Part shown: piece after piece, positions 1 through 9,167 of the stretch | How positions within the stretch are numbered: position 1 is the first letter of the stretch | How the letters are laid out: every line of letters starts with the position of its first letter | Made by a program: the position numbers and the translations under genes | The notes under the pieces: generated by a model | Seen by the model: the letters and a program-made list of their open reading frames with translations, nothing else | Told to the model about the DNA's origin: nothing | Database searches by the model: none | Assembly: GCA_024644085.1 (NCBI GenBank) | Contig: JAHELS010000030.1 | Span: forward strand, 1-43,573 | DNA from: Rhodopirellula sp. | Lineage (GTDB): Bacteria; Planctomycetota; Planctomycetia; Pirellulales; Pirellulaceae | Reading direction: 5' to 3' | DNA: 43,573 nt

Positions 1-1408
1 GGTTGATACCGCCCGCGGTACGTTGTAATTCGGCCACCAACTTCGTCGCGTCGTACTCGAACGAGCATTCGGCGACCTGGCTGCGCAGGGCGCGCCCCAG
101 CATTACGATCTGGAAAGAACTGAGTTTGTCGCAGTGAAGTCGTTTCCCTTCGAGCGGCTTGAGGACGCCGACCAACCACCGGCGGCGGCGTTGCCGTGGA
201 GATATCTTTTTCTGTTTTTCCTTCCCCTTGCCCCGGGTTTTAGCAGGTTTTGCAGGATCACCTTGCGATTTCGAAGTGTCTGCTGCAGCGGCCGACGTCA
301 CGTCGGCCTGCGGACGATCGCCGTTGGCGCCCTCGGCGACTGGGGCCGATGTCGGTGCCGATGTGGCCGGGCCGGCTGGGGCAGCATCGGACTCGGTATC
401 CGATGGCTGAATGGAGGCTGTGGAATCGGCTTCAGGTGCGGAAGCAGCTTCGGGGCTGGAAGCTGCTTCGGGTTGGGAAGCAGTTTCAGGTTGGGAAGCA
501 GCTTCGGGGGTGGTCGGTTCGGCGGCGGTTGCCTCCGCAGAACTTGCACTTTCGTCGCCGACGGTTGACTCGCTCGGCGCGGCCTCACCCGGGGGTGATT
601 CCGACTGCGGTGATTGCGTGTCCGGGCTGGGTGGATCGTTTGGCGCCGGGGAATCGGTGGAAATTGTTTTCCCGTCGACCACTGCCCCAGCGGGATCGGG
701 AGAAACACTTTCTTGGTCCGCTGGCGGCGGATCGGACGTGGCTGCTGAATCGGATGGCTTGGACGCGGACTTGTCGGTCGCGTTTTTGCCGGCATTCTTA
801 TCGGAGACATTCTTGTCGGACGGCTCACCGGAGACGTGTGGATCACGAATGCTTTTGATTTGGATCTTTGCGTTTTTCACCAGCCAACGGACTGCCGCGC
901 CGATGATTCGTGGGTCACCAGCGAGCCGTTTGGCGAGTGCTTGATTGACGTTGGCGACGGCTGCTTCGGTGTCACTGATCCCATCAATCTTTGCGGCGAT
1001 GATGGAAAAGTCGTCTCCATCTCCCTTATGGGGGTTCAACAAACGGACAGCCAAACGGGTCGCGTCGGCGGCGCTTTCATGCGATTCGGATTTCAATCGG
1101 CGGCCGAGTCGCGCCAGCATGCGAAGGGAGTTCGCCTTCTTGATCGCGTGCCCAATGGCAGGATCATTCAACGAGGTCTGTTGCCAAACCTGGTGCAACT
1201 CGTCGCGTCGCTGCGCAATTTGCCGTTCGGTTCTCAATCCGGCGGCGAGGACCCACAAACTTGATTCGTCCAAGCCACCGAGCTCGTCACGTCGATAACG
1301 CGCCAGGAAAGGCGGCGTGTATCCTTGCTCTAAAAGTGGAAGTGCGAGTCGAAGACTGGATACATCGCAATGCCCGCGTTGGGCGATTGCTTCTAAATCG
1401 ACGCTCAT
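1..1408 (-). CDS. Tex N-terminal-domain protein with low-complexity linker (3'-truncated by the window)
   Basis: The frame starts at ATG 1408-1406 and runs off the left edge without a stop (469 codons seen). Residues about 20-75 resemble the N-terminal helical domain of the transcription accessory protein Tex: a hydrophobic run, then GYTPPFLARYRRDELGGLDE, close to the Tex 'PFIARYRKE..G.LDE' core. Unlike Tex, no YqgF-like, helix-hairpin-helix or S1 domain follows. Residues about 195-385 are an Ala/Pro/Ser/Glu-rich, probably disordered linker, with a stretch (about 299-328) of 18-nt DNA repeats. A very basic segment at about 389-410 leads into a conserved-looking C-terminal part that is cut off. 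It lies 384 bases downstream of rny on the same strand, so an RNA-related role is possible. That role is inference; the function is unknown. Confidence 0.75.
   Translation of the reverse strand, partial: MSVDLEAIAQRGHCDVSSLRLALPLLEQGYTPPFLARYRRDELGGLDESSLWVLAAGLRTERQIAQRRDELHQVWQQTSLNDPAIGHAIKKANSLRMLARLGRRLKSESHESAADATRLAVRLLNPHKGDGDDFSIIAAKIDGISDTEAAVANVNQALAKRLAGDPRIIGAAVRWLVKNAKIQIKSIRDPHVSGEPSDKNVSDKNAGKNATDKSASKPSDSAATSDPPPADQESVSPDPAGAVVDGKTISTDSPAPNDPPSPDTQSPQSESPPGEAAPSESTVGDESASSAEATAAEPTTPEAASQPETASQPEAASSPEAASAPEADSTASIQPSDTESDAAPAGPATSAPTSAPVAEGANGDRPQADVTSAAAADTSKSQGDPAKPAKTRGKGKEKQKKISPRQRRRRWLVGVLKPLEGKRLHCDKLSSFQIVMLGRALRSQVAECSFEYDATKLVAELQRTAGGIN
423..512 (-). repeat. Five 18-nt tandem repeats inside the Tex-N protein linker
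   Basis: On the plus strand five 18-base units follow one another at 423-440, 441-458, 459-476, 477-494 and 495-512. Each begins GAAKC and carries the core GCTTCGG or a one-base variant. On the coding minus strand they encode a six-residue Glu/Ala/Ala/Ser/x/Pro motif repeated five times. The period is a multiple of three, so copy-number change would keep the reading frame. Confidence 0.85.
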
Positions 1409-1792
1409 AACGAGTCGGTCTCTATCTTGTTTGTCCCGCGGTTGAGTGTGACCGTTTCAGGAGGTCGCAAATCAACGCAACGGTTCCGTGTTGTTCCGAT
1501 CAAACGAGACGGTGGATTCTCGCCGGGCGGCCGGAGGCCTGAGGTTTTGACCGGAAAAATCGGGCAGGGTGGAAGCTCGCGAGAATAGCGCGGCGAGGCA
1601 CCAGTGTCAAGCTTGGCCGGATTGGCGACCGGGCGGAGATGTCAGCAGATTTCCTGGGTGAATCCGCCGAAATGGGGTCCGCGCCCGCGGCTTGTCGCTG
1701 CCAATGCCCGCCGGCAGGGAATCTGACGCGATACAAACACCCGAGGCACAGCGGACAGGCAATTGATTGCGGCGAGAAACGGACGATTGCCG
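1409..1792. other. Spacer between rny and the Tex-N gene
   Basis: These 384 bases separate two minus-strand genes. An open frame at 1500-1796 (minus) is rich in Arg, Ser and Pro, matches nothing I recognise and has no clear ribosome binding site. I treat it as non-coding. A short GGCC-GGA-GGCC hairpin is present near 1523, without a T-run. No convincing promoter or terminator was seen. Confidence 0.5.
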
Positions 1793-3352
1793 TCACTTGG
1801 CGGTTTCAATGAACCTGGCCTCTCGGACGACCGTCACCTTGATCTCACCTGGGTAGGTTAACTCGGTCTCGAATGCCTTGGCGATGTTATGACAAATCGC
1901 GGCAGCCTGTTCGTCAGTCGTCTTGTCGCTGTTGACGATCACCCGCAATTCACGTCCTGCACTGATGGCGAAGGCTTGTCGCACGCCATCAAATCGCGCG
2001 GCGATGGCTTCGAGCTCCTCCATTCGCTTGACGTACCGCTCGAGTGATTCGCGTCGCGCACCGGGTCGGCTGGCGCTGCATGCATCTCCGATTGCAACCA
2101 GCATGGTGTAGGGGTGCTCGGTGACGATTTCGTCGTGATGCCCGAGTGCCGCGTGCACGACCTCCGCGGACTCGTGGTGTCGGCGCAACAGATCTGCGCC
2201 GATCTTCGGATGTCCCCCTTCCAACTCGTGGTCGGCGGCTTTGCCGATGTCGTGCAAAAGACCACAGCGACGTGCGAGGTCCGCGTCCATGCCGAGCATT
2301 TCGGCGACCAAACCCGAAATGAACGCGACTTCGACGCTGTGTCGTAATACGTTCTGGCTGTAGGACGTTCGAAAGTGCAGCCGCCCGAGCATGCGGACGA
2401 TCTTCTCATGCAATCCGGGGACGTTTACCTCGTCGGCTGCCTCGCGGCCCTTCTGAAGAATGAACTCGTCGATTTTCTTTTCGGTTTCTTCGACAACCTC
2501 CTCGATCTTCGAGGGATGAATCCGTCCGTCGGCAATCAGGCTATTGAGCGACTGGCGTGCGATTTCGCGTCGCACCGGATCGAATCCGCTGACGATCACG
2601 ACGCCGGGCGTGTCGTCGATGATCACGTCAACGCCGGTCGCCTTCTCGAAAGCCCGTATGTTACGTCCTTCGCGGCCAATGATTCGGCCTTTCATGTCGT
2701 CGGTAGGCACGTCCACTGTGCTGGTCGTCGATTCGGCCGTGTGTACCGACGCGAACCTCTGGATCGCCGTCAGAAGCATTTCACGCCCCTGGCCGCGAAC
2801 GAGTTCGTCCAGCGATTTCTTGTGTTTCAACAGGGCCGAGCCCCGTTCATGTTCCAACTCCTGTTCCAAAGCCTCCATCAGCTTCTGCCCCGCTTCCTCG
2901 CGTGACATTTTGCTCGCTCGCTCGAGAACCGAGAGTTGTTCCTTGAGTGTCTTCTCGAGTTCAGACCGCTGATCGGTCATGGTTCGCATTTGCGCGGCCA
3001 ATCGATTCTGACTCATTTCGAGTCCGCGCTGCTGTTTGCGAAGCCCCTCCTCCTGTTGCTGAAGCAATTCATCGCGCCGCTCAAGCTTCTGTTCGCGTTG
3101 CGACTGCACTTTGCGGCTTTCAACAACCTCCTGCTCAGCGGTCGCCTTGGATGCCAGTGCCGCTTCCTTCGCGTCGAGCAAGACCTGGCTGCGCTCCGTT
3201 TCAGCCGCTTGCCGCGCGGCCTCGAGCAACCGGTCGGCTTCGGCCTCGAGCCGTTGGCGGCGATTGGCCTCGGACAATTTGAACAGGCCGAAGGTCAGAG
3301 CAGATCCCACAAGCAGCGAGATCAGGCATGCAAGAATGATGGTGGCAGTCAT
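1793..3352 (-). CDS. rny: Ribonuclease Y
   Basis: Membrane-anchored endoribonuclease that starts mRNA decay. With the start at ATG 3352-3350 the protein has 519 residues, the usual RNase Y length. The start is preceded by GAGGA eight bases upstream, and the extra 62 upstream codons look non-coding. Residues 3-25 form one transmembrane helix, and about 28-200 form a long charged coiled coil. A KH domain ([15 protein letters not shown], 222-236) follows, then an HD phosphohydrolase domain with His338, the HD pair 367-368 (LLHDIGK) and the downstream H..E..GHH region. The order TM / coiled coil / KH / HD is diagnostic. It faces away from tilS across a 537-base spacer, and the Tex-N gene follows on the same strand. 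Confidence 0.97.
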   Translation of the reverse strand: MTATIILACLISLLVGSALTFGLFKLSEANRRQRLEAEADRLLEAARQAAETERSQVLLDAKEAALASKATAEQEVVESRKVQSQREQKLERRDELLQQQEEGLRKQQRGLEMSQNRLAAQMRTMTDQRSELEKTLKEQLSVLERASKMSREEAGQKLMEALEQELEHERGSALLKHKKSLDELVRGQGREMLLTAIQRFASVHTAESTTSTVDVPTDDMKGRIIGREGRNIRAFEKATGVDVIIDDTPGVVIVSGFDPVRREIARQSLNSLIADGRIHPSKIEEVVEETEKKIDEFILQKGREAADEVNVPGLHEKIVRMLGRLHFRTSYSQNVLRHSVEVAFISGLVAEMLGMDADLARRCGLLHDIGKAADHELEGGHPKIGADLLRRHHESAEVVHAALGHHDEIVTEHPYTMLVAIGDACSASRPGARRESLERYVKRMEELEAIAARFDGVRQAFAISAGRELRVIVNSDKTTDEQAAAICHNIAKAFETELTYPGEIKVTVVREARFIETAK

Positions 3353-3889
3353 CGGTATGTCCTCGGTATCGAGAACTCGAAAACCACCAAGCGTCGCTGT
3401 CGACAATCGTGTCGACCAGAGTCTGCATGTCGCGCGCGCTGAAGCATTGGCCTGTGGCGCAGCATACGGAGCGTCCAGCACCGTCGCTCGCAACGACGCC
3501 AACGCTGTCCGCGTGTACCGCGGCCACCGATAACGCATGAATCCGTCCCGACAATCCCTTTCGTGCTCTCAGATTCATCCATCCATCGCGCAAAAACCGA
3601 GGGCCGCCGCTGGCGCGGCTGTCAACGATTCGCAGCAGGATTGAAAGAAGGATTGTCCACATTTTCAGTGCAGAATGTTGTGACGTGACAAGCTCGGAAA
3701 ATCGCGTCGTCGACTCGATGACGGCCGATGGCAACGGCGATTGGTGATTTTGTTGTCCAGAGGAGTTGTTAATCTTGTTGGTATTCCACCGTCCACCGCG
3801 CTAGCAATGTCCGGTGCTTCAAGACTACCAGCTGGCTCTGCCCGGCGAAACAACTGAAGCCGAATTCGACGCGCGCAACTTCCGCCTTC
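3353..3889. other. Divergent intergenic region between rny and tilS
   Basis: These 537 bases should hold the promoters of both divergent genes. Open frames in it are rich in Arg and Ser, without recognisable domains. GTCGAC occurs twice (3399-3404 and 3411-3416) separated by six bases, so the pair can form a hairpin or a short paired site just upstream of rny. I saw no clear -35/-10 pair or riboswitch. Confidence 0.5.
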
Positions 3890-5011
3890 TTGGCCCAGCG
3901 GATGAAATCCACCTCGATCACTCGTAAATCCTCCCCATCGCGATGGTCCGAAATCCTCGCCGAAATCGTGCGAGTCTGGCCCACGGCGCGATGGCGTGAT
4001 GTCGGAGTGATCGTCGGTTGCAGCGGCGGAGCCGACAGCATCGCGCTGTTAAAGGGATTGGCCGAACTTCGCCGACGGCCCAATGCCGACACCCATTACA
4101 GTGCACACACCGATCACGATGCCGACGCCAATCACAGTGCCGACGCCAATCACGATGCCCAGCCGCCTCGCGGATTCCTCGTTGCGGCCCATTTCAATCA
4201 TGGCTTGCGAGGCTCGGAGTCGGAAGCCGACGAGGCCTTCGTGCGGGACTTCGCCGAAGGGCATCATCTTGACTTCAGCTCCGGTCGGCCCGCAGAGACT
4301 GCGAGTGATGAAGCATCGATGAGATCGCAGCGATTGGAGTTTCTGGTTCAAACCGCTCATGCCGCGGGGGCGAGATACATCGCGCTGGCCCATTCGCTAG
4401 AGGACAATGTCGAAACGGTGCTGCACAACCTGATGCGTGGCACCGGGCCCTCCGGGTTGGCAGGGATCCGTTCCTGCCGGCCGATCTCTCGAGACCTCGT
4501 GCTGGTTCGGCCCCTGCTCGGAACGGGCCGAGACCGAATCCGCGCGGCACTCACAGAAGCAGACCAACCTTGGCGCGAGGATTCATCCAATACAAATACC
4601 GATTATCGACGGAACTGGATCCGCCACGAGTTGGTTCCGCAAATCGAATCACAGTATCCCAACGCGGTGATCGCCGTGGGGCGGGCGATTGAGTCCCAGC
4701 GTGACTGGCGCACCATCATCGATCGTATCGCCAGCGAGTGGATCGATACCCATTGCTCCCTTGGAACCGTTGTCTCGTTGCGTCGGGACCGCGAGACCGA
4801 GTTGCCGATTCTCGTGGCTGCGCTTCAGTCCATCTGGGAGGTGCAACAGTGGCCGCGCGGCGAAATGACTCGCGAGCATTGGCTTCGGATTGCCGGCACA
4901 CTCGCGTCGAACCGGACCGAACGATACAGTCTGCCCGGGAATATCGACGCGGTCGCACAAGGCGATGAGGTCAAAATCCGGGCTCCGGGGGTCGAGGTTC
5001 CCCGAAAATGA
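3890..5011 (+). CDS. tilS: tRNA(Ile)-lysidine synthetase
   Basis: Converts the wobble C34 of tRNA-Ile(CAU) to lysidine using ATP and lysine, so that the tRNA reads AUA instead of AUG. The N-terminal PP-loop ATPase motif CSGGADS is at residues 44-50. The second conserved block (AHFNHGLRGSESEADEAFV) and the AHSLEDNVET block, equivalent to HHxDDQxET in E. coli TilS, follow in order. The C-terminal specificity part is short, as in many bacteria (373 residues in all). The start is TTG 3890 or in-frame ATG 3902; no strong ribosome binding site decides between them. Residues 65-90 are a His/Asp/Ala/Asn-rich insert made from 18-nt tandem repeats, lying between the first helix and second strand of the PP-loop fold. 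Confidence 0.93.
   Translation: MAQRMKSTSITRKSSPSRWSEILAEIVRVWPTARWRDVGVIVGCSGGADSIALLKGLAELRRRPNADTHYSAHTDHDADANHSADANHDAQPPRGFLVAAHFNHGLRGSESEADEAFVRDFAEGHHLDFSSGRPAETASDEASMRSQRLEFLVQTAHAAGARYIALAHSLEDNVETVLHNLMRGTGPSGLAGIRSCRPISRDLVLVRPLLGTGRDRIRAALTEADQPWREDSSNTNTDYRRNWIRHELVPQIESQYPNAVIAVGRAIESQRDWRTIIDRIASEWIDTHCSLGTVVSLRRDRETELPILVAALQSIWEVQQWPRGEMTREHWLRIAGTLASNRTERYSLPGNIDAVAQGDEVKIRAPGVEVPRK
4082..4153 (+). repeat. Degenerate 18-nt tandem repeats in tilS
   Basis: Four consecutive 18-base units are visible at 4082-4099, 4100-4117, 4118-4135 and 4136-4153. The last two differ in two bases (GATGCCGACGCCAATCAC and AGTGCCGACGCCAATCAC). The first two are degenerate, with roughly 13-14 matches to the later units. 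They encode a His/Asp/Ala-rich six-residue repeat in frame with tilS. Confidence 0.8.
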
Positions 5012-5134
5012 TCGTTCTCGCTCGGTGCCCGGTTCGCCGTTTGCTGTGGGTAGGCGAGCAGACGTTGATTTGCCAAATTGGCAAGGCCAATGGTATGAAG
5101 CATTTTTCCTGCAACCCGGATTCCCAACTTCTCC

Positions 5135-6094
5135 GTGTCCGAAGACCTGTATCAAACCCTCGGCGTCGACCGCGACGCATCGAAGGACGAGATCAAGAAA
5201 GCCCACCGGAAACTGGCGCTGAAATACCATCCGGACAAGAATCCGGATGACGATGTCGCGCGCGATAAGTTCAAGCGAATCCAGGAAGCCTACGACGTTC
5301 TCAGCGACGACGAGAAGCGTGCGGCGTACGACCGTTACGGGGCCGATTTCGAAAAGATCCGAAGCACTGGATATCACCCCGGTGCGGCTGGCTTTGATGG
5401 ACTCGATCTGGACCAGATTTTCGGCGGCGGCGGCGCCGCCGGGGGAGCCCAGTTCGAGGGGTTTTCCGATTTCTTCGAGCAGTTAATGGGAGGCGGCGGT
5501 CCCGGTGGTCCCGGCCGCGGGGGCCCGCGCGGCGGCACGCGGAGACGCGCAGCCCCGCCACGTCGCGGTGCCAACGTTCGGCACGAGTTGGAGATCCCGT
5601 TGCAGACGGCTGTGCTCGGTGGCAAGACCGAGTTTTACCTCAACGGTGACAAGATCTCGGTAACGATCCCGCCGGGCGTCGAGACTGGATCAAAGATCCG
5701 ATTGCGCCAGCGCGGTCAACCCTCGCCCAATGGCGGACCGACCGGTGACCTGATCCTGCTGATCAAGGTTTCCGAACATCCATTCTTTCGGCGAAGCGGT
5801 CGCAATCTCGAACTTGTGTTGCCGGTCACATTGGCTGAAGCAGCTCTGGGAGCAAAAGTCGACGTTCCGACCCCGGCCGGAACCGTTGCTCTCACGATTC
5901 CACCCTCGAGCAGCAGCGGCCGGCGGCTGCGGTTGAAGGGCCAGGGGGTCAAGCAGCGCGACGGCTCGGCTGGTGACATGATCGTCGAATTGCAGATCCA
6001 ATTGCCCCAGACGATCGACGATGAGTTTCGCCGAGCAATCGAGCGACTCGACCAGGCGAACCCGCACTCGCCGCGCACAGGGCTGATGTTCTAG
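5135..6094 (+). CDS. DnaJ-family co-chaperone without zinc finger (CbpA-like)
   Basis: J-domain protein expected to stimulate the ATPase of a DnaK partner. The J domain spans residues 1-70 with the catalytic HPD triad at 32-34. A Gly-rich linker (about 94-145, runs of GGGG and Gly/Pro/Arg) follows. Next come two beta-sandwich peptide-binding domains (about 150-305) with the '[17 protein letters not shown]' and '[10 protein letters not shown]' patterns of DnaJ C-terminal domains. The CxxCxGxG zinc repeats of true DnaJ are absent, which makes it CbpA-like. The start is GTG 5135; the length of 319 residues suits the family. rnpA begins 27 bases after the stop, so the two are probably cotranscribed. 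Confidence 0.92.
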   Translation: MSEDLYQTLGVDRDASKDEIKKAHRKLALKYHPDKNPDDDVARDKFKRIQEAYDVLSDDEKRAAYDRYGADFEKIRSTGYHPGAAGFDGLDLDQIFGGGGAAGGAQFEGFSDFFEQLMGGGGPGGPGRGGPRGGTRRRAAPPRRGANVRHELEIPLQTAVLGGKTEFYLNGDKISVTIPPGVETGSKIRLRQRGQPSPNGGPTGDLILLIKVSEHPFFRRSGRNLELVLPVTLAEAALGAKVDVPTPAGTVALTIPPSSSSGRRLRLKGQGVKQRDGSAGDMIVELQIQLPQTIDDEFRRAIERLDQANPHSPRTGLMF

Positions 6095-6121
6095 CTCGAC
6101 GACTTCGGGATCGGAGCATTC

Positions 6122-6478
6122 ATGCGTTATTGGTTTGGCAAGCGTCAGCGGGTGCTCAGCGGAGCGGACTTCACGCGGACGCTCCGCAAAGGGACCTCCG
6201 CGGCTGACGATACGCTGGTCGTCTACGCTTTGAAAAAATCAGACGACGCGATCACTCGCCTCGGTGTGACCATCCCGCGCAAGGCGGGCGGCGCAGTGGT
6301 CCGCAACCGATGGAAACGTTTGATTCGGGAAGCGTACCGAACGCAACAGGATCAGGTTCCCGCAGGATTCGACTATGTCATTCGTCCCAGGAAGGGGGCC
6401 GAGCCGGTTGCTCAGCAGGTTCGCCGTTCGTTGCTCGTGTTGGCACGAAAAGCGACCCGCGGCAAGCGGCGTGATTGA
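6122..6478 (+). CDS. rnpA: Ribonuclease P protein component
   Basis: Small basic protein that binds the RNase P RNA and helps 5' processing of pre-tRNAs. At 118 residues it has the usual length. The family signature RNRWKRLIREAYR is at 61-73, preceded by the strand LGVTIPRKAGGAVV. The N-terminal KRQRVLSGADFTRTLRKG matches the usual 'L....dF..v...G' opening. Its standard partner rpmH is not upstream and yidD/yidC are not downstream. Here it follows a dnaJ-like gene and its stop lies one base from the stop of the convergent aminotransferase gene. Confidence 0.93.
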   Translation: MRYWFGKRQRVLSGADFTRTLRKGTSAADDTLVVYALKKSDDAITRLGVTIPRKAGGAVVRNRWKRLIREAYRTQQDQVPAGFDYVIRPRKGAEPVAQQVRRSLLVLARKATRGKRRD

Positions 6479-6479
6479 A

Positions 6480-7640
6480 TCAGGCAGCGACTTTCGCGCC
6501 GGCAGCAAAGAACTGGGCGATCACATCGACCACGCGGCACTGCTCCCTCTCACTGAGCGTTGGGAAGATCGGCAGATTCAACACCTCGCGACTCGCACGT
6601 TCGGTTTCCACGAGCGCATCGCGGTCGAATTCAAGGTCGGCGAAACATTCCTGTTGGTGCATTGGAACGGGATAGTAAATCTCGCTTCCAACTCCGCATT
6701 CGGACAGGTGCGCGCGTAGTTCGTCGCGATGCCCGCCGGGAACGCGAATGGCGTATTGGTTCCACACATGGAATGCGTTGGGGTCGACCGTTGGCACAGC
6801 GAGTTTGTCTTCCCCGACGAGGTTGTTCTCGGACAGCAACCGTCCATACCGCGCTGCGATTTTATTTCGAGCTTCGATGGCGTCCGCCAAATGACGCAGC
6901 TTGATGCGTAGGATGGCTGCCTGGAATGTGTCGAGTCGACTGTTGATTCCGACGACCTGGTGGTAGTAGCGAGGTCGCATACCATGACCGGCAAACAACC
7001 GAAGACGGTCCGCGGTTGCCGCGTTCCCGGTCGTCATCATTCCTCCGTCGCCCATTCCACCCAGGTTCTTGGTGGGATAGAAACTGAAACAACCAATGCT
7101 GCCCCAGCTGCCGGCCGGGCGTGAATGGTAGGCGGCACCGATCGCCTGGGCCGCGTCTTCGATGACCGGAATATCTCGCTCGGCGGCAACTTGACAGATC
7201 CGATCGATTTCGGCGCATTGCCCGAACAGGTGCACGGGGATGATCGCCCGCGTGTTTTCAGTGATCGCGGCCTTGATCTTTTCTGGATCGACATTGAATG
7301 TGTCGGGACGGATGTCGACAAAAACCGGAGTCGCGCCCAGCCGCGTGATACAGCTGACCGAAGCAAAGAAGGTGAAACTGGGCACGATCACTTCGTCGCC
7401 CGGTCCGATTCCCAGGGACATCAGCGAGAGCAGCAAGGCATCACTTCCCGAGGCACACCCAACCGCGTTCTCGACCTGGCTGTAAGCAGCCACTTCGCGT
7501 TCCAGTTCGGCCACGTCGGGACCGAACAAAAATCGGCCGCTGTCGACGACCGAAGTCAGTGCTTCGATGAATTCTTCGCGATGGGGACGGTTGTCCCGGT
7601 TGATGTTGAGGAGGGGAACGTTTTCAGGTGCATTGGCCAT
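6480..7640 (-). CDS. DegT/DnrJ/EryC1/StrS-family PLP-dependent aminotransferase
   Basis: Probable sugar aminotransferase acting on a nucleotide-linked keto-sugar. The start ATG 7640-7638 gives 386 residues, typical for the family; a longer open frame upstream looks non-coding. Visible features are the GCASGSDALLLSL cofactor-binding loop (61-73), EDAAQA with the ring-binding Asp162, and FSFYPTKNLGGMGDGG with the Schiff-base Lys191. The C-terminal VGSEIYYPVPMHQQ block is a family hallmark. The exact substrate cannot be read from sequence. No other sugar-nucleotide genes are adjacent, and it converges with rnpA with no gap for a terminator. Confidence 0.93.
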   Translation of the reverse strand: MANAPENVPLLNINRDNRPHREEFIEALTSVVDSGRFLFGPDVAELEREVAAYSQVENAVGCASGSDALLLSLMSLGIGPGDEVIVPSFTFFASVSCITRLGATPVFVDIRPDTFNVDPEKIKAAITENTRAIIPVHLFGQCAEIDRICQVAAERDIPVIEDAAQAIGAAYHSRPAGSWGSIGCFSFYPTKNLGGMGDGGMMTTGNAATADRLRLFAGHGMRPRYYHQVVGINSRLDTFQAAILRIKLRHLADAIEARNKIAARYGRLLSENNLVGEDKLAVPTVDPNAFHVWNQYAIRVPGGHRDELRAHLSECGVGSEIYYPVPMHQQECFADLEFDRDALVETERASREVLNLPIFPTLSEREQCRVVDVIAQFFAAGAKVAA

Positions 7641-7821
7641 CGTGGCAACCTTCCGTGGTTGGGCTCGATTGGAAGCGGGAACTTGTCGGCGTAGAAGTAG
7701 ACCGCCGGTCACGCGCGGGTCAAGGGCATTCCCGCAGCGCGTGGCTCCAAGCCCGCGCTGCGAAACACGAGCGTGAAACAGGTCACATCGAGAGCTTCGT
7801 CGCATCAGCAAGGACGCACCC

Positions 7822-9081
7822 CTAGAGGGACAGCATCGCGATCGCCGAGTCTCGATCGGCGATCTTTCCATCGAGTTGGGCGTCGCGCAGCGATTGCAGG
7901 ATTTCGCGGTAGCGGGGTCCGGCGGGAATCCCCAGTCCGCGTAAATCGTCACCGGTCAGCAGCGGCGGAGGATCGAGTTTCTCCGGCGGCCATCCCAATG
8001 CGTCGAGCGCAAGCTGGACGCCGGCGTCGTCCGCTTGATCGGCCCCGACGATCGCAGAGGCCAAAGACACAATCGTTTCGGCGTCACGGTCGATCAACGT
8101 TGGCTGGACCGCCGACCACGGCGATTGGTGGGCGCGGGCGACCGTTTTCCAATTCGCCAGCGCCGACTCCGCCCGCCGCACTTCCTCGTTGGAAAGCTTC
8201 CATCGAGACGCGATTGCGGTCAGCGCCAACTCGGGATCCTCCAGAACGGTCAACAGGCACGAGAGCACGAGAGGAAAATCACGTTCGCCGAGACGGTCCA
8301 GCAGGCGCACGAGCCGGTTCAAATCTGCCGTTTCGATCTCCGGCAAGACGACGCGCTCCAGTCCGTCGGCGTTGAGGTGGTGTAATCCGGTTACCGCATG
8401 GTCCGAAACGAGGACACGTCGCATCTCAGCACCGATACGTTCACCGCTGACCACAGCGATATCATCGGCGTGTTCGGCAATCGCTCGGCTGGTAGCCTCG
8501 TCAATGTGAAATCCCAGAGTGGTTGCGAATCGCACGGCGCGGAGCATCCGTAATTTGTCCTCGCCGAACCGTTCCAGCGGATCCCCGATCGTTCGCAGGA
8601 TCTTCGCATCGAGATCCGCACGTCCGTCGACGTAATCAATCACCTGGTTTTCCAACGGATCGTAGAAAAGTCCGTTGATGGTAAAGTCGCGTCGAAGTGC
8701 GTCCTGGCGAGCGTCACCAAAATGAACCGAGTCTGGCCGCCGACCGTCACTGTAGAACCCGTCGCTGCGGAACGTCGCAACCTCGGTTGGCTCAACCGCC
8801 GTGCGTCGATCGCGCCCCGCGGGTCGCGGCGGCAAGACGCCAATTACGCCGAACGAGGCACCAAAAGCGATCGTGTTGGCCTTGCCAAACACGTCACGTA
8901 TGGAATTCGGCGTCGCATCGGTTGCGACGTCGTAATCCTTGGGATGCTTGCCCAACAGCGCGTCACGAACGCAGCCGCCCGCCAGGTAGGCGACGAAGCC
9001 GGCGTCACGAAGACGTTGTATGATGCGTGCTGCCTCGCGCGATCGAGGACCCCGCAGGAACCGAAGATTCTTCTCGTCGAT
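7822..9081 (-). CDS. CCA tRNA nucleotidyltransferase / poly(A) polymerase family (class II), non-standard start
   Basis: Adds or repairs the 3' CCA of tRNAs, or adds A tails; the two activities cannot be separated here. Motifs numbered from a proposed ATC start at 9081: nucleotide-binding GGCVRD (35-40), catalytic DYD (49-51), RRDFTINGLFYDP (130-142) and RMLRAVRFA. The helical body and tail follow. The frame is open only back to a TGA at 9099-9097. No ATG, GTG or TTG lies between that stop and the GGCVRD motif. The first conventional start is TTG 8955, which would delete the motif. An ATC or other rare start, or an N-terminal frameshift in this assembly, must be invoked. The body of the gene is certain; its start is not. 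Confidence 0.85.
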   Translation of the reverse strand: MDEKNLRFLRGPRSREAARIIQRLRDAGFVAYLAGGCVRDALLGKHPKDYDVATDATPNSIRDVFGKANTIAFGASFGVIGVLPPRPAGRDRRTAVEPTEVATFRSDGFYSDGRRPDSVHFGDARQDALRRDFTINGLFYDPLENQVIDYVDGRADLDAKILRTIGDPLERFGEDKLRMLRAVRFATTLGFHIDEATSRAIAEHADDIAVVSGERIGAEMRRVLVSDHAVTGLHHLNADGLERVVLPEIETADLNRLVRLLDRLGERDFPLVLSCLLTVLEDPELALTAIASRWKLSNEEVRRAESALANWKTVARAHQSPWSAVQPTLIDRDAETIVSLASAIVGADQADDAGVQLALDALGWPPEKLDPPPLLTGDDLRGLGIPAGPRYREILQSLRDAQLDGKIADRDSAIAMLSL

Positions 9082-9167
9082 ATTTCTATTTCTACGTCAC
9101 GAAAGGGAATGGCGTGGCGACTGGGTTCGCAATTGTCCCCGCCGAAATTGTTCGTTAAAAGCATGTC

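Noticed and set aside
1500-1796. 98-codon minus-strand open frame after rny
   Set aside because: Arg/Ser/Pro-rich composition typical of chance frames in GC-rich DNA, no ribosome binding site, and overlap with the rny stop.
3653-3661. TTGTCCACA as a DnaA box / replication origin
   Set aside because: A single site with one mismatch to TTATNCACA. There is no cluster, no dnaA, dnaN or gidA nearby and no AT-rich unwinding stretch.
8844-9164. 106-codon frame from ATG 9164 as the real start of the CCA enzyme
   Set aside because: It is in a different frame and its translation does not resemble the family N terminus. It would need a frameshift, for which the sequence offers no long homopolymer. Kept only as the alternative in the CCA finding.
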